The notes under the pieces: model-generated | What the model saw: the letters and a program-made list of their open reading frames with translations, nothing else | Database searches by the model: none | Told to the model about the DNA's origin: nothing | NCBI GenBank assembly: GCA_023445445.1 | Contig: JAEXLD010000014.1 | Span: forward strand, 1-64,000 | DNA from: Bacillota bacterium | Lineage (GTDB): Bacteria > Bacillota > Clostridia > Clostridiales > Clostridiaceae | DNA length: 64,000 bases | Reading direction: 5' to 3' | Shown here: positions 8,363-18,319 of the stretch, one piece after another | Position numbering within the stretch: the stretch's first letter is position 1 | Layout: each line of letters begins with the position of its first letter | Position numbers and translations under genes: made by a program

Positions 8363-9823
8363 ATGATTTGTAGTAACTGTGGAAACAAAAATGAAGAAAA
8401 ATCAAGGTTTTGCGTAAAATGTGGAAGTAAACTAATTGGGGATGAAGTTAGTTCTAAAGAAGAGGGGAATGTAGAAGGAGTTATTAATGGACAAACTTCT
8501 ATGGACAGTGTTAAACCTATATCAGGTCAAGAGAGTAAGAAAAAGAACCCTAAAACTATAGCAGCAATAATAATATCTATAGTAGCAATAATAGCAATAT
8601 TTATGGGGGTTAAGGATTATAAAAGTAAGAATGTGTCTAAGAAAGTTATTAAGGAAGACTTTATAGGTTCAATAGTTAATGTTGGAGCTATGAAAATAGA
8701 GGTTAATAAAGACAATTTAAAATCTGTAAAACTTGGAGAAAAAGTTATTAGTAGAGAATTTGGAATAAGAACATATGAAAATACTGGGGCAATTGTATTA
8801 AAAGATGACAAGTATGAAATTCAGTTACCTATTGAAGTCACATATATATACTATGGAATAAACAATGATTGGATATTAGGTACCAATTCAATAAATAGTC
8901 ATAGTGAAAATGTACAAGTTGAAATAAAAGAAAAAGCAACTGAAGATATTATAAAAAAAGCTTTTGTAGGTGTAGAAGTTGATGGCGTAGAAATAACAGA
9001 AGAAGTTGCTAATGGATTAGTAATAGACTCTATGGAAGAGGATCAGTATGGAACAGTAATAAATGCCTATTCAACTTTAGAGAATAAGGGGAACTTTGTA
9101 AATCAACAAATGAATTTAACATCAAAGATAATCTTTGATGGAAAAGAATGGACTTTTGATGATACTAAAAGTGGTTCAAGTGAAAAAAATATTGTTGTTA
9201 ATGAACCATCAGGAGAATTATCAACTGATGAAATAAAAAAAGATTTATTAATGTTAGTTGAGGATAAAAAGTTTGTTGGTTATATGGGATTTAAATCTAT
9301 TTCTGTTTTATTAGATGATATAAGTAATATTAAGGACTTAAAAGTAGATAGCGTAAATGGTGATTCTTATATAATTACTGCAAATGTAGATGGGAAAAGT
9401 GATAACTTGATGTTTGATGGAAATATTAAGATAACAGTTTCCAAAAAAGGTTATGCAGATAGTGCTATAAACTTTAATAAAGTATCAGTAGATAATCCAA
9501 CAGAAGACCAAGTAAAAGAGTTAGTTGCAGGTGAAAAATTAAATGTTTGGATAGATAAAAAATCAAATTATCATTTAATAACAGACAATGATAAAGAAAC
9601 TTTCAAAATAAATGAAGTTATTAATGATAAGAGTGAAACATTTGTTAAACATGTATATGGAAATATGACTTATACAGAGAAAGGTAATACAATTACTTCA
9701 GACTTAATATATATTAAAATGACTTATGATACTAGCGGAAAGAAGTGGAAGATTTCTAAAATGGTAAGCTCAACTGATACATCATTTAACCGTTATTATA
9801 GTAAAGATGTAATAAATAAATAA
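8363..9823 (+). CDS. Zinc-ribbon, single-pass membrane protein with large extracellular region
   Basis: 486 residues. The N-terminus is a zinc ribbon (CSNCG at about 3-7, CVKCG at about 17-21). A low-complexity linker and a basic KKKNPK stretch follow, then one transmembrane helix at about residues 64-82. The remaining 400 residues carry repeated beta-rich modules and should lie outside. The layout resembles TcaA/zinc_ribbon_2 envelope proteins, but no specific function is recognised. GGGAG precedes ATG 8363. The next gene, 30 nt on, encodes a second zinc-ribbon membrane protein, so the two probably form one operon. Confidence 0.7.
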   Translation: MICSNCGNKNEEKSRFCVKCGSKLIGDEVSSKEEGNVEGVINGQTSMDSVKPISGQESKKKNPKTIAAIIISIVAIIAIFMGVKDYKSKNVSKKVIKEDFIGSIVNVGAMKIEVNKDNLKSVKLGEKVISREFGIRTYENTGAIVLKDDKYEIQLPIEVTYIYYGINNDWILGTNSINSHSENVQVEIKEKATEDIIKKAFVGVEVDGVEITEEVANGLVIDSMEEDQYGTVINAYSTLENKGNFVNQQMNLTSKIIFDGKEWTFDDTKSGSSEKNIVVNEPSGELSTDEIKKDLLMLVEDKKFVGYMGFKSISVLLDDISNIKDLKVDSVNGDSYIITANVDGKSDNLMFDGNIKITVSKKGYADSAINFNKVSVDNPTEDQVKELVAGEKLNVWIDKKSNYHLITDNDKETFKINEVINDKSETFVKHVYGNMTYTEKGNTITSDLIYIKMTYDTSGKKWKISKMVSSTDTSFNRYYSKDVINK

Positions 9824-9853
9824 ATAAATTAAAATAATTAGGGAGTGAACATA

Positions 9854-10624
9854 ATGTTTTGTAAAAATTGTGGACAACAAATGTCAGATGATAGTAAGTT
9901 TTGTGGAAACTGTGGAACTAATGTTAATCGAGAGGAAAGTTCAAATATAGGAAATACATTTGATATTAAAGAAACTATTAGTGAAATAGGAGCTGAATTT
10001 ATTAGCTTAGTAAAGAATCCAGTTAATACAGTTAGAGAAAGTAAAAATAAAAATAATAATACTTACATGATTTTTGGATTATTAGCTACAATATTAGCAG
10101 TTTTAAATGTATATATTTATAAGTCAGTCTTTGTTAAAGCCATTGGTGGTTCATTTGCAAATGAAGGAATAAATTATTTGTTAAAAGGAAAGCACTTTGG
10201 AATAGTATTAAGTTTATTAATTAGCAATATTGCCATTATAGCAGTTTCTGCTGCAGTTGTATTTCTAGCATTAAATGTAGTATTAAAAAAATCTAGTTTT
10301 ACGTATTTTGATGGATTAAAGGTAATGATAGCAGGGTATACATATTCAACTATAATTATTTTTATAGGAACTATAATAAGTTATATATATTTACCACTAG
10401 GTGCTATTTTAATAGGAATATCAATTATTGCTTATATGATATTAGTGTATGAAGGTATAAAATCATTTGAAATTGTGGATAACAATATATGTTTATACAT
10501 AGTACTTATAGTAATGATTAGTATAATGATTATTCAATATCTAATAATTACTAATCAAATATCTAAATTAACTAAAGGATTTAGATTAGATCCAACAGAT
10601 ATTTTACAAGAATTTTTATTTTAG
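9854..10624 (+). CDS. Zinc-ribbon multi-pass membrane protein (Yip1-like)
   Basis: About 256 residues from ATG 9854, chosen because GGGAG (9841-9845) is 8 nt upstream; the earlier GTG at 9845 overlaps that site. A zinc ribbon (CKNCG, CGNCG) at residues 3-22 is followed by an amphipathic linker and five or so hydrophobic helices from about residue 70 on, as in Yip1/DUF6574-like proteins. Function is unknown. A strong bidirectional terminator ends the two-gene unit. Confidence 0.65.
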   Translation: MFCKNCGQQMSDDSKFCGNCGTNVNREESSNIGNTFDIKETISEIGAEFISLVKNPVNTVRESKNKNNNTYMIFGLLATILAVLNVYIYKSVFVKAIGGSFANEGINYLLKGKHFGIVLSLLISNIAIIAVSAAVVFLALNVVLKKSSFTYFDGLKVMIAGYTYSTIIIFIGTIISYIYLPLGAILIGISIIAYMILVYEGIKSFEIVDNNICLYIVLIVMISIMIIQYLIITNQISKLTKGFRLDPTDILQEFLF

Positions 10625-10660
10625 GAATAATATTTGTTTAACTTAAAATATATAAAAAAT

Positions 10661-10689
10661 AAAACCCTCGAAAGAATCGAGGGTTTTTA
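10661..10689. terminator. Bidirectional terminator
   Basis: Perfect repeat AAAACCCTCGA / TCGAGGGTTTT with a 5-nt loop and T tails on both strands, between two converging genes. Confidence 0.93.
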
Positions 10690-11898
10690 TTATTTTGTAT
10701 AATTATCGAAATAACCTTGGATGAATATAATAGGAGTTCCCTTATCTCCACTTCCTGAAGTTAAGTCTGATAATGATCCTATAAGGTCAGTAAGTCTTCT
10801 TGGAGTAGTACCTTGTGCTTCCATTGCTCCAACTAAATCTTCTTCCTTATTTTTAATATATTCTGATATTGCATTCTTAAGTTCTTCACCCTTTAAATCT
10901 GCAAAGTTATTATCAGCAAGATACTTTAATTTTATTTCATTTGGAGTACCATTTAAGCCAGATGTAAATGCTGGTGAAACAACTGGGTCAGCAAGCTCCC
11001 AAATCTTACCTACTGGATCCTTAAAGGCTCCATCTCCATATATCATAACTTCAATATCTTTTCCTGTCTTTTCTTTAATTATAGCTTGTATATTATCAAC
11101 AATAGGTTGACAGTTACGTGGGAATAACTTAATAGTTTCTTCTGTTGATTTATTTGAACCTAATAAACCATAAGATTCATTACAGCCACTTCCATCAATA
11201 GATTCAGATAATATATTATCAAGGCTATAAATTTTTTCTCCACCATTTGCTTTTAATATTTTCTTAGTTCTAAATCTTGTATGAATATCACAAGTAAGAA
11301 CACTCTTTGTATAATTTAAGATAGTTTTAGGGTTATTTGAGAATATTACTTCACATTCAACACCATATTCTTCAACTAAAGATTTATAATAATCAATATA
11401 ATCTACACCAGTAAAAGTATGTTTATTATATCCAAATAAGTTACGAAATTCTTCTTCTGTTAAAACATCAGTCCAAGGATTAACACCCTTATCATCTAAC
11501 ATATCTAAATCAACTAAGTGATTTCCAACTTCATCAGAAGGATAACTTAACATTAATACTATTTTCTTAGCTCCCTTTGCTATACCACGAAGACAAATGG
11601 CAAAACGGTTACGACTTAAAATTGGGAATATAACACCAATAGTATCCTCACCAAATTTACCTTTAACATCTTTAGCAATATTATCTATGGAAGCATAATT
11701 TCCTTGAGCGCGTGCAACTATTGATTCAGTTACAGTAACTATATCTTTATCATTTAAAGTAAAGCCTTCAATTTCTGAAGCTTTAAGTACACTTTCTACA
11801 ACTATATCTTCGATTTTATCTCCTTCTTTAATTATAGGACAACGAAGACCTCTAACAACTGTACCAACAACTCTTTCCAAAACAATCTCTCCTAACAA
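10690..11898 (-). CDS. Coenzyme F420-0:L-glutamate ligase-like protein
   Basis: 402 residues. The N-terminal part (VRGLRCPIIKEGDKIEDIV, then VTESIVARAQGNY) matches the CofE/FbiB ligase fold, where the glutamate-ligase active site lies. Residues from about 250 on carry the GSGCNESYGLLGSN and MIYGDGAFKDPVG segments seen in the longer clostridial versions. Clostridia of this kind are not known to make F420, so the substrate is open; it may link glutamate to another molecule. The ATG at 11898 is preceded by AGGAGAG. It is divergent from the LysR gene, 99 nt away. Confidence 0.7.
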   Translation of the reverse strand: MLGEIVLERVVGTVVRGLRCPIIKEGDKIEDIVVESVLKASEIEGFTLNDKDIVTVTESIVARAQGNYASIDNIAKDVKGKFGEDTIGVIFPILSRNRFAICLRGIAKGAKKIVLMLSYPSDEVGNHLVDLDMLDDKGVNPWTDVLTEEEFRNLFGYNKHTFTGVDYIDYYKSLVEEYGVECEVIFSNNPKTILNYTKSVLTCDIHTRFRTKKILKANGGEKIYSLDNILSESIDGSGCNESYGLLGSNKSTEETIKLFPRNCQPIVDNIQAIIKEKTGKDIEVMIYGDGAFKDPVGKIWELADPVVSPAFTSGLNGTPNEIKLKYLADNNFADLKGEELKNAISEYIKNKEEDLVGAMEAQGTTPRRLTDLIGSLSDLTSGSGDKGTPIIFIQGYFDNYTK

Positions 11899-11997
11899 AT
11901 TAAATTAATTCCAAAATATTAATACTCTTGTAATATACACCAATAAGTGGTATAAGTAAAATAACTATATTGAATATAATGTATAAGGAGTACTTAT

Positions 11998-12891
11998 ATG
12001 ATTACTAAATTAGATTTATATAAGGTCTTTTGCCAAGTAGGGAAAAGCAAAAGTTTTTCAAAGGCAGCAAAGGAACTTTTTATGACACAACCAGCTGTAA
12101 GCCAATCTATAATGCAATTAGAAAAAGAGTTAGATATTAGACTTTTTAATAGAAATTCAAAGGGAGTATCATTAACTAATGAAGGAAAACTTCTATTTGA
12201 ATATATAAATTCAGCAATTAATTTAATTAAGGTAGGAGAAGAAAAAATATTAGAATTTAAAGATCTAACTGTAGGAGAGTTAAAAATAGGTGTAGGAGAT
12301 ACAATATCTAAATATTTCTTACTTCCATATTTAGAAAGCTTTCACAATAAATATCCAAATCTAAAGTTTAAGATTATAAATGGTACAACTTTAGAGCTTT
12401 GTGATTTGATTAAATCAGGAGAAGTGGATATTTCAATTTGCAACTTGCCAATTAATGATTCATCCTTAGAAGTAATACCTTGTAAAGAAGTTAGAGATGT
12501 TTTCCTTTGTGGAGAAAGCTATAAGCATTTAGCAAAGGAGAAAATTTCATTAGAGGAAATGGTTAAATATCCTTTAATATTTTTAGAACCTAATTCTAAT
12601 TCAAGAAAATATGTAGAAAAATTCATGTTATCAAAGGGAATAAAAATATCACCAGAATTTGAACTTGGTTCCTTTGATTTATTATTGGAATTTGCAAGGA
12701 TAAATTTAGGTATTGCCTGCGTAGTAAAGGAATTCTCAAAAAGTTATTTAGAAAAAGGATTGTTATATGAAGTTAATATTTCAGAGGAAATACCAAGCAG
12801 AAGCATAGGAATTTGTTATTTAAAGAGCGTTCCCCTTTCCTTAGCTTCTACAAAGTTTGTTGAACTATTAGATAGTAAATTTAAATTATAG
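11998..12891 (+). CDS. LysR family transcriptional regulator
   Basis: 297 residues, the normal LysR length. The winged helix is at about residues 1-60 (FSKAAKELFMTQPAVSQSI), and the effector domain begins near residue 90 with LKIGVGDTISKYFLLPYL. The ATG has AAGGAG upstream. LysR regulators usually control the divergent neighbour, here the F420-ligase-like gene. The 99-nt gap holds an imperfect dyad (ATACACC .. GGTAT, about 11935-11952) that could be its site. The effector is not predictable. Confidence 0.88.
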   Translation: MITKLDLYKVFCQVGKSKSFSKAAKELFMTQPAVSQSIMQLEKELDIRLFNRNSKGVSLTNEGKLLFEYINSAINLIKVGEEKILEFKDLTVGELKIGVGDTISKYFLLPYLESFHNKYPNLKFKIINGTTLELCDLIKSGEVDISICNLPINDSSLEVIPCKEVRDVFLCGESYKHLAKEKISLEEMVKYPLIFLEPNSNSRKYVEKFMLSKGIKISPEFELGSFDLLLEFARINLGIACVVKEFSKSYLEKGLLYEVNISEEIPSRSIGICYLKSVPLSLASTKFVELLDSKFKL

Positions 12892-12970
12892 AAGAGTGCA
12901 TAAATGATATAATATTAAAGTAAGTATAGAAAATAATATTAATGGAAGTGCAGTATAAAAGGAGAGAAAA

Positions 12971-13735
12971 ATGAAAATTTATTATTTTACATCCACAGGA
13001 AACTCATTATATGTAGCAAAAAGAATAAAAGAGGGGTTAGGGGAAGGTGAGTTAATATCTATACCAAAGGCTTTGAAAGAAAAGAATTTTAATGTAGAGG
13101 ACGACATAATAGGATTTGTATATCCAATACATTGTGGCTCATTACCTATAGTTGTTGAGGAGTTTATATCTAAATTAAATATAAAGGAAAAATCATATAT
13201 TTTTGCAGTAGGAGTTACTGGAGGGGGAAAAGCTAAAATAAGTTTTCCTCACATTAATGAAGTCTTAGAGGATAAGGGTAGTCTTAGCAATTACTTATGT
13301 GTAAAATATATTTCAAATTATACAAGAGCAGGGAAAAATCCAACAAAGGAAAGAGCTCTTAAATCTATAAAATTAAATGAAGGTATAATAGATAATTTTA
13401 TTAACAGTATTAAAAATCAAGAAGTAAAGACTGTGGATTATAAAGCTAGTAAGAAATTAATATATAATGGATGGAAAAACTTATTCAAGAATAAAGATAA
13501 GGGATTTAATGTTAATGATAAATGCATAAGCTGTGAAATGTGTAAAATAATTTGTCCAGTAGATAATATTAAAATGATAAATAATAAACCAACATGGTTA
13601 GGAAATTGTACAGACTGTATGGCATGTATCAATATATGTCCTAAGGAAGCTATAAACATTGGTAATTCAACTTTAAAGAAAAATAGATATAGAAACCCAT
13701 TTATTGAAGTTAAAGAGCTAGTATCTAATGACTAA
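12971..13735 (+). CDS. EFR1 family flavodoxin-ferredoxin fusion
   Basis: 254 residues. The N-terminal flavodoxin-like fold starts YYFTSTGNSLYVAK, with the FMN phosphate loop STGNS at about residues 8-12. The C-terminus has two 4Fe-4S motifs: CISCEMCKIICP at about 178-189 and CTDCMACINICP at about 205-216. It should carry electrons between FMN and two clusters; partners are unknown. The start is well set by AAAGGAGAG before ATG 12971. It lies 47 nt ahead of the FliB-like gene and could be cotranscribed with it. Confidence 0.85.
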   Translation: MKIYYFTSTGNSLYVAKRIKEGLGEGELISIPKALKEKNFNVEDDIIGFVYPIHCGSLPIVVEEFISKLNIKEKSYIFAVGVTGGGKAKISFPHINEVLEDKGSLSNYLCVKYISNYTRAGKNPTKERALKSIKLNEGIIDNFINSIKNQEVKTVDYKASKKLIYNGWKNLFKNKDKGFNVNDKCISCEMCKIICPVDNIKMINNKPTWLGNCTDCMACINICPKEAINIGNSTLKKNRYRNPFIEVKELVSND

Positions 13736-13782
13736 AACTAAAGGGACTATACTAAATCTAAAGATAAAGTTGGAGGTATTAT

Positions 13783-14931
13783 ATGAAGAAAATAGATAAT
13801 ATTCTAAAGATAAAAGAATATGATAAATTTAAGTGCATAGCAGATAAATGTAAATTCACCTGTTGTAAGGGCTGGGATATAAATGTAGATACTAACACCT
13901 ACAACAAGTGGAAAGAAACTAATGAACTGAATTATATTTTAGATAATGTAAGATTTATAAAATGTAATGGAGAAAATAGTTACTTAATTAAAAAAGAAAC
14001 AAGGGGAGTATGTCCTTTATTAAGTGATGAAGGATTATGCAATATAGTTATAAATCATGGTGAAGAATATTTATCTTCAACTTGCAAAAGATTTCCTAGA
14101 ATAGAAAATCATTTTGAAGATGTAAAAGAACTTACATTATCCTGTTCATGTCCTGAAGTGGTTAATATAATTAGCAATATGAAGGAAAAGATTTATATAG
14201 AGTCTAATAAAGCTTTATCTTATATTGAGGATTTAGGTTCATTACAAATAAGAGAAGCTTTAGTTAATATAATTCAAAGGGAAGATATAACTTTAGAAAA
14301 TAAACTTATTCTTTCTTACAATATACTTTTTAATATACTTAATAGTGATGATTTGGATTATGAAGCCTTAATAGAGCTTTTAGAAAATTATAAGTCTGAA
14401 AAATATATAAAAGAAGAATTAAATAAATATAGAAGCTATGAAAATAAGGACAATAAGAAATACTTAAAAGAAATAAACACATTATTTATAGATATAATAG
14501 AAAACTATAGAAATGTACCTCTTTTTAAGGAGACTTTAACTAATATTTATAAATTTGCACAAGAAAGAAATGTAGAAAATACTTTTAACTCTTGGCAAGA
14601 ATTTAAGGGTTTATTTAAAGAATATGATAATTTAATGGAAAACTGCATTGTATCAAAGGTTCTAAGTAGTTGTGTTAGTGATGATTTAGAAGAAATGATT
14701 ATTTCCTTGGAAATGATTATACTAGAGTATTTATTAATAAGACATGCTGTCTTATTAAATTACTGTATTAATGAAAATAAAGAAATTAGCATTGAAGATA
14801 TAAAAGACTATATTGTAATCTTTTCAAGAATTATAGGTAATAATTCTGATGCAGTAATGGAATTCTTATTAGATACTTTTGAAGATGATATATTGGATTT
14901 TAATTATATTTATTCTTTAGTTTTAATCTAA
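13783..14931 (+). CDS. FliB-like Cys-rich protein (flagellin lysine N-methylase family)
   Basis: 382 residues. The first 120 residues hold the conserved cysteines of the FliB family: CKFTCCKGWDI near residue 24, then GVCPLL, GLCNI, STCKRFPR and SCSCPEV. This pattern suggests a metal or Fe-S site. Salmonella FliB methylates flagellin lysines. Many clostridial members have no flagellar neighbour, and none is seen here, so the substrate is uncertain. The rest of the protein is helical. TTGGAGGT precedes ATG 13783. Confidence 0.75.
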   Translation: MKKIDNILKIKEYDKFKCIADKCKFTCCKGWDINVDTNTYNKWKETNELNYILDNVRFIKCNGENSYLIKKETRGVCPLLSDEGLCNIVINHGEEYLSSTCKRFPRIENHFEDVKELTLSCSCPEVVNIISNMKEKIYIESNKALSYIEDLGSLQIREALVNIIQREDITLENKLILSYNILFNILNSDDLDYEALIELLENYKSEKYIKEELNKYRSYENKDNKKYLKEINTLFIDIIENYRNVPLFKETLTNIYKFAQERNVENTFNSWQEFKGLFKEYDNLMENCIVSKVLSSCVSDDLEEMIISLEMIILEYLLIRHAVLLNYCINENKEISIEDIKDYIVIFSRIIGNNSDAVMEFLLDTFEDDILDFNYIYSLVLI

Positions 14932-15037
14932 TAGAAATAATTTAAAGATATAGTTTTAATATTGATTAATAAATAATATTTCAATTATTTATTTTTGTTA
15001 TAATTTAAATATACTATATAAGGATAAGAGGGATGGG

Positions 15038-15583
15038 ATGAGAAGTTATAAAGATTATATCAATAATATAGAAGATTATAGTGAGATAGATTTACTTAAA
15101 TCAAGTGGAATAATTAAAATTAATTTAGGAAATGATTCATTTATAACATATGGGAATTCAATAGTGGGTACTTTTATAACAATATTAATTCATCTTGAAA
15201 ATAAAAAAGGTACTAATAAAAAATTACAAAATGCATATGATGTCATAGGAGATGCAGGTATAAATATAGATATATTAGAAGTTGGAGAAAAAATGAACTT
15301 AAAAGAAAAGTCCAAGGAATATATAGAAAAGTTTAAACCTGCTTTAAACTATCAGAGAAATGCAAGAGGCTTTAGTGAAGAACATAAAAGAAATCTATCT
15401 GAATGTAAAAAAGGCGAGAAGCATAATAGGGTAAAACTAACTGAAGAAGAAGCAAAAGAAATAAAATATTTAGCTACATATACTGGAATGACATCAATAG
15501 AAATAGCAGAAATCTTTAATATAAGTGATTCACAAGTAAGAAAAATAAAAGCAGGAATAGCCTGGAGCCACATTATAGTATAA
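15038..15583 (+). CDS. Divergent GIY-YIG/NUMOD3-type endonuclease-like protein
   Basis: 181 residues in three parts. Residues about 24-110 resemble a GIY-YIG nuclease core: GIIKI in place of GIYKI, a KKGTNKKLQNAYDVIGD helix and NIDILEV, ending in KPALNYQ. The catalytic Tyr of GIY and the Tyr-Ile-Gly strand are altered (FITYGNS), so activity is doubtful. Residues about 113-127 (GFSEEHKRNLSECKKG) fit NUMOD3. Residues 130-181 form a helix-turn-helix (MTSIEIAEIFNISDSQVRKIK) as in phage and homing endonucleases. It marks the left edge of the accessory region. Confidence 0.5.
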   Translation: MRSYKDYINNIEDYSEIDLLKSSGIIKINLGNDSFITYGNSIVGTFITILIHLENKKGTNKKLQNAYDVIGDAGINIDILEVGEKMNLKEKSKEYIEKFKPALNYQRNARGFSEEHKRNLSECKKGEKHNRVKLTEEEAKEIKYLATYTGMTSIEIAEIFNISDSQVRKIKAGIAWSHIIV

Positions 15584-15843
15584 AGTAGATAAAGTATTGG
15601 AATTTTTATTAGATATCCTTGAAGTTGAGGTATTATAAATCAAGTATATTTTTATAGTTTTAGTCTAATTATTTTGATTATTTATGGACTGCAGTATTTA
15701 TAATTAATATTTAAATATAGAATATCTTAGATTAAAGTAATAGAATATATATATATGATATTAAATTAATACATAAAGTTAAAGTATAAAATAATATATA
15801 TTATATTTGATAATATGTTTATGAAAAAGGTGATATAAGAGAT

Positions 15844-17769
15844 ATGATAGTTTATAGGGCATCAAAACTAGAATTTATGGAACATGTTGAAAATGATAAA
15901 ATTAGTTTAGAAATAGATAAAAAGTATAAAGAAAAGATAGGCAAATCTAATTACAGAGAATTTAAGTCCTGGGATAATTCAATGCAATATATGTATAAGG
16001 CCTTAAATTCACACAATATTCCAGATAATTGTGGAGTAGCAATTGAATATAGAATACCATCTACTTCAAGAAGAATAGATTTCATTATTACTGGATTAGA
16101 TGAGAATGATAAGGAACATATTATCATTGTTGAATTAAAGCAATGGGAGAGTGTAGAAAAAGTTGATGATGAAGATGCTGTTGTTAAGACATTAATTAAT
16201 AAGCACATTATTAAAACAACACATCCATCATATCAAGCATGGTCTTATGCATCTTTAATAGAAGATTATAATGATTCAGTTGAAAAAGAAAATATAATAT
16301 TACACCCATGTGCATATTTACACAATTATATTTCATTAGAAAATGACGATCCATTATTAAGCCAATCTTATAAGGAGTATACGAGTAAAGCCCCTGTATT
16401 TACTAAAGGGGATGCAGTTAAATTAAGAAACTTCATATCTGATTTTGTGAAAAAAGGTGATGAAGGGAAAGGATTATTTGAAATTGAAAATGGTAAAATC
16501 AGACCTTCAAAATCCCTTCAGGATGCTTTGATGTTAATGCTTGAAGGAAATGAAGAGTTCTTAATGATTGATGATCAGAAAGTTGTATTTGAAAAAATAA
16601 GAAAATCAACTAAAAAAGCAATGTTATCTGGAGAAAAGAAAGTTTTCATTGTAGAGGGAGGACCTGGTACAGGAAAATCTGTATTAGCCATAAATTTATT
16701 AGTAAAGCTTTTATCAGAAAATTTATTAACATATTATGTATCAAAAAATTCAGCACCTAGAGAAGTATATAATAAAAAATTAAGAGATAGATATAGTAAG
16801 AAATATATAGATAATTTATTTAAAGGATCAGGATGTTTTATAGATGTAAATAGCAATGAAATAGATGTTATTTTAGTTGATGAAGCACATAGACTTATGA
16901 AAAAATCGGGTATATTTAAGAATTTAGGAGAAAACCAAGTAAAAGAAATTATTAATTCATCTAAAGTCTCAGTATTTTTCATTGATGAAAATCAAAGAGT
17001 TACTATGGATGATAATGGTAGTATTTCAGAAATAGAGAAATTTTCTTCTGAATTTAATGCAAAGGTAACAAAATTAAAATTGACATCACAATTTAGATGT
17101 AATGGTAGTGATGGTTATTTATCATGGATAGATGATGTGCTAGAAATAAATAATACAGGTAATTTTGATGGATTTGATTTTGATTATGATATAAAAATAC
17201 TTGATAATCCTAATGAAGTATATAATAAAATAAAGGATTTAAATAATCAAAATAACAAAGCAAGAATGTTGGCAGGATATTGTTGGGACTGGGTAAGTAA
17301 AAAGGATATTAATAAGTATGATATTGAAATTGATGAGTATAACTTTAAAATGAAATGGAACTTAAGTAATACTAAAACTTGGGCTATAGACAAAGATAGT
17401 ATCAATGAAGTTGGATGCATTCATACAGCTCAAGGTTTAGAATTTGATTATGTTGGTGTAATTATTGGTGAAGATATTAGATTCGAAAATGGAATGATTG
17501 TAACAGATTTCACCAAAAGAGCAAAAACAGATAAGAGTTTAAACGGAATAAAGAAATTATATAAAGAAAATCCAAAGAAGGCTTTAGAGATTTCAGATGA
17601 AATAATTAAAAACACCTACAGAACTCTTATGACAAGAGGGCAAAAGGGATGCTATATTTATTGTGTTGATAAAGCATTATCTATATATTTGAAAAATAGA
17701 ATTGAGTTAATAAATTATAATATTCAATTTAAAGATATCCAAAGTAATATAGATAAAGTATTACTTTAA
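15844..17769 (+). CDS. PD-(D/E)XK nuclease-like domain fused to DUF2075 NTPase/helicase
   Basis: 641 residues. Residues about 60-105 look like a restriction-type nuclease core (RIDFII, then IIIVELKQW, giving D..ELK). The Walker A motif GGPGTGKS is at about residues 270-277, and a DEAH-type Walker B (VILVDEAHRLM) at about 341-351. TSQFRCNG and a C-terminal TAQGLEFDYVGV plus YRTLMTRGQKG match the superfamily-1-like DUF2075 core. DUF2075 proteins occur in phage-defence neighbourhoods. The neighbour 82 nt downstream is a MazG-like pyrophosphohydrolase, a pairing I recall from other Firmicutes. The ATG is preceded by AAAGGTGAT at a long distance, so the start is less certain. Confidence 0.75.
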   Translation: MIVYRASKLEFMEHVENDKISLEIDKKYKEKIGKSNYREFKSWDNSMQYMYKALNSHNIPDNCGVAIEYRIPSTSRRIDFIITGLDENDKEHIIIVELKQWESVEKVDDEDAVVKTLINKHIIKTTHPSYQAWSYASLIEDYNDSVEKENIILHPCAYLHNYISLENDDPLLSQSYKEYTSKAPVFTKGDAVKLRNFISDFVKKGDEGKGLFEIENGKIRPSKSLQDALMLMLEGNEEFLMIDDQKVVFEKIRKSTKKAMLSGEKKVFIVEGGPGTGKSVLAINLLVKLLSENLLTYYVSKNSAPREVYNKKLRDRYSKKYIDNLFKGSGCFIDVNSNEIDVILVDEAHRLMKKSGIFKNLGENQVKEIINSSKVSVFFIDENQRVTMDDNGSISEIEKFSSEFNAKVTKLKLTSQFRCNGSDGYLSWIDDVLEINNTGNFDGFDFDYDIKILDNPNEVYNKIKDLNNQNNKARMLAGYCWDWVSKKDINKYDIEIDEYNFKMKWNLSNTKTWAIDKDSINEVGCIHTAQGLEFDYVGVIIGEDIRFENGMIVTDFTKRAKTDKSLNGIKKLYKENPKKALEISDEIIKNTYRTLMTRGQKGCYIYCVDKALSIYLKNRIELINYNIQFKDIQSNIDKVLL

Positions 17770-17851
17770 TACTATTATAACTACTTAGATTAATAAAAAT
17801 TTGATTTCATAGTAAAAGAGTACACTAAAGTTAAGAAGGGAGAGAATATAA

Positions 17852-18166
17852 GTGGAAGAAACAATAAATAGAATAAGAAAATTTAGAGAAGATAGAGAGT
17901 GGGACCAATTTCATACACCAGCTAATTTAGCGAAAGCAATAAGCATTGAATCAGGGGAATTGTTAGAGAACTTCCTTTGGAATGATAATTATAATAAAGA
18001 AGCGGTATGTGATGAACTGGCAGATGTTATGGTTTATTGCTTACATATGGCGGATTCTCTAGGTGTTAATATAGAAGATATAATTAATAATAAAATGGAC
18101 AAGAATGAAAAGAAATACCCAGTGGAAAAGGCTAAGGGAACGAGCAAGAAGTATACGGAACTTTAA
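17852..18166 (+). CDS. MazG-like nucleotide pyrophosphohydrolase
   Basis: 104 residues. It keeps the all-alpha NTP pyrophosphatase metal motif: ESGELLE at about residues 33-39 and DELADV at about 52-57. The enzyme would hydrolyse nucleoside triphosphates to monophosphates. Downstream of an NTPase-nuclease in a defence island, it may lower or sense nucleotide pools during phage growth; that is inference. The start is GTG 17852 with AAGAAGGGAGA upstream. A terminator at 18172-18209 closes this two-gene unit. Confidence 0.85.
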   Translation: MEETINRIRKFREDREWDQFHTPANLAKAISIESGELLENFLWNDNYNKEAVCDELADVMVYCLHMADSLGVNIEDIINNKMDKNEKKYPVEKAKGTSKKYTEL

Positions 18167-18171
18167 AGAAT

Positions 18172-18209
18172 AAGCTAGTAACTAGGTTTGAATAGTTGCT
18201 AGCTTTTTT
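18172..18209 (+). terminator. Terminator after the DUF2075-MazG unit
   Basis: AAGCTAGTAACTA pairs with TAGTTGCTAGCTT and is followed by a T run. Confidence 0.88.
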
Positions 18210-18319
18210 AGGTGAAAAATATATACATTAAGAGTAGAAATGAGAAAGTGAAATTATAGATATAATTGTAGAAGGACTAATTGAATCCAAGATGAAAATA
18301 CACATATTATAAGATATTA

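Noticed and set aside
10721..11110. A 129-codon plus-strand frame inside the F420-ligase-like gene
   Set aside because: It is a shadow on the opposite strand of a conserved gene and has no ribosome binding site.
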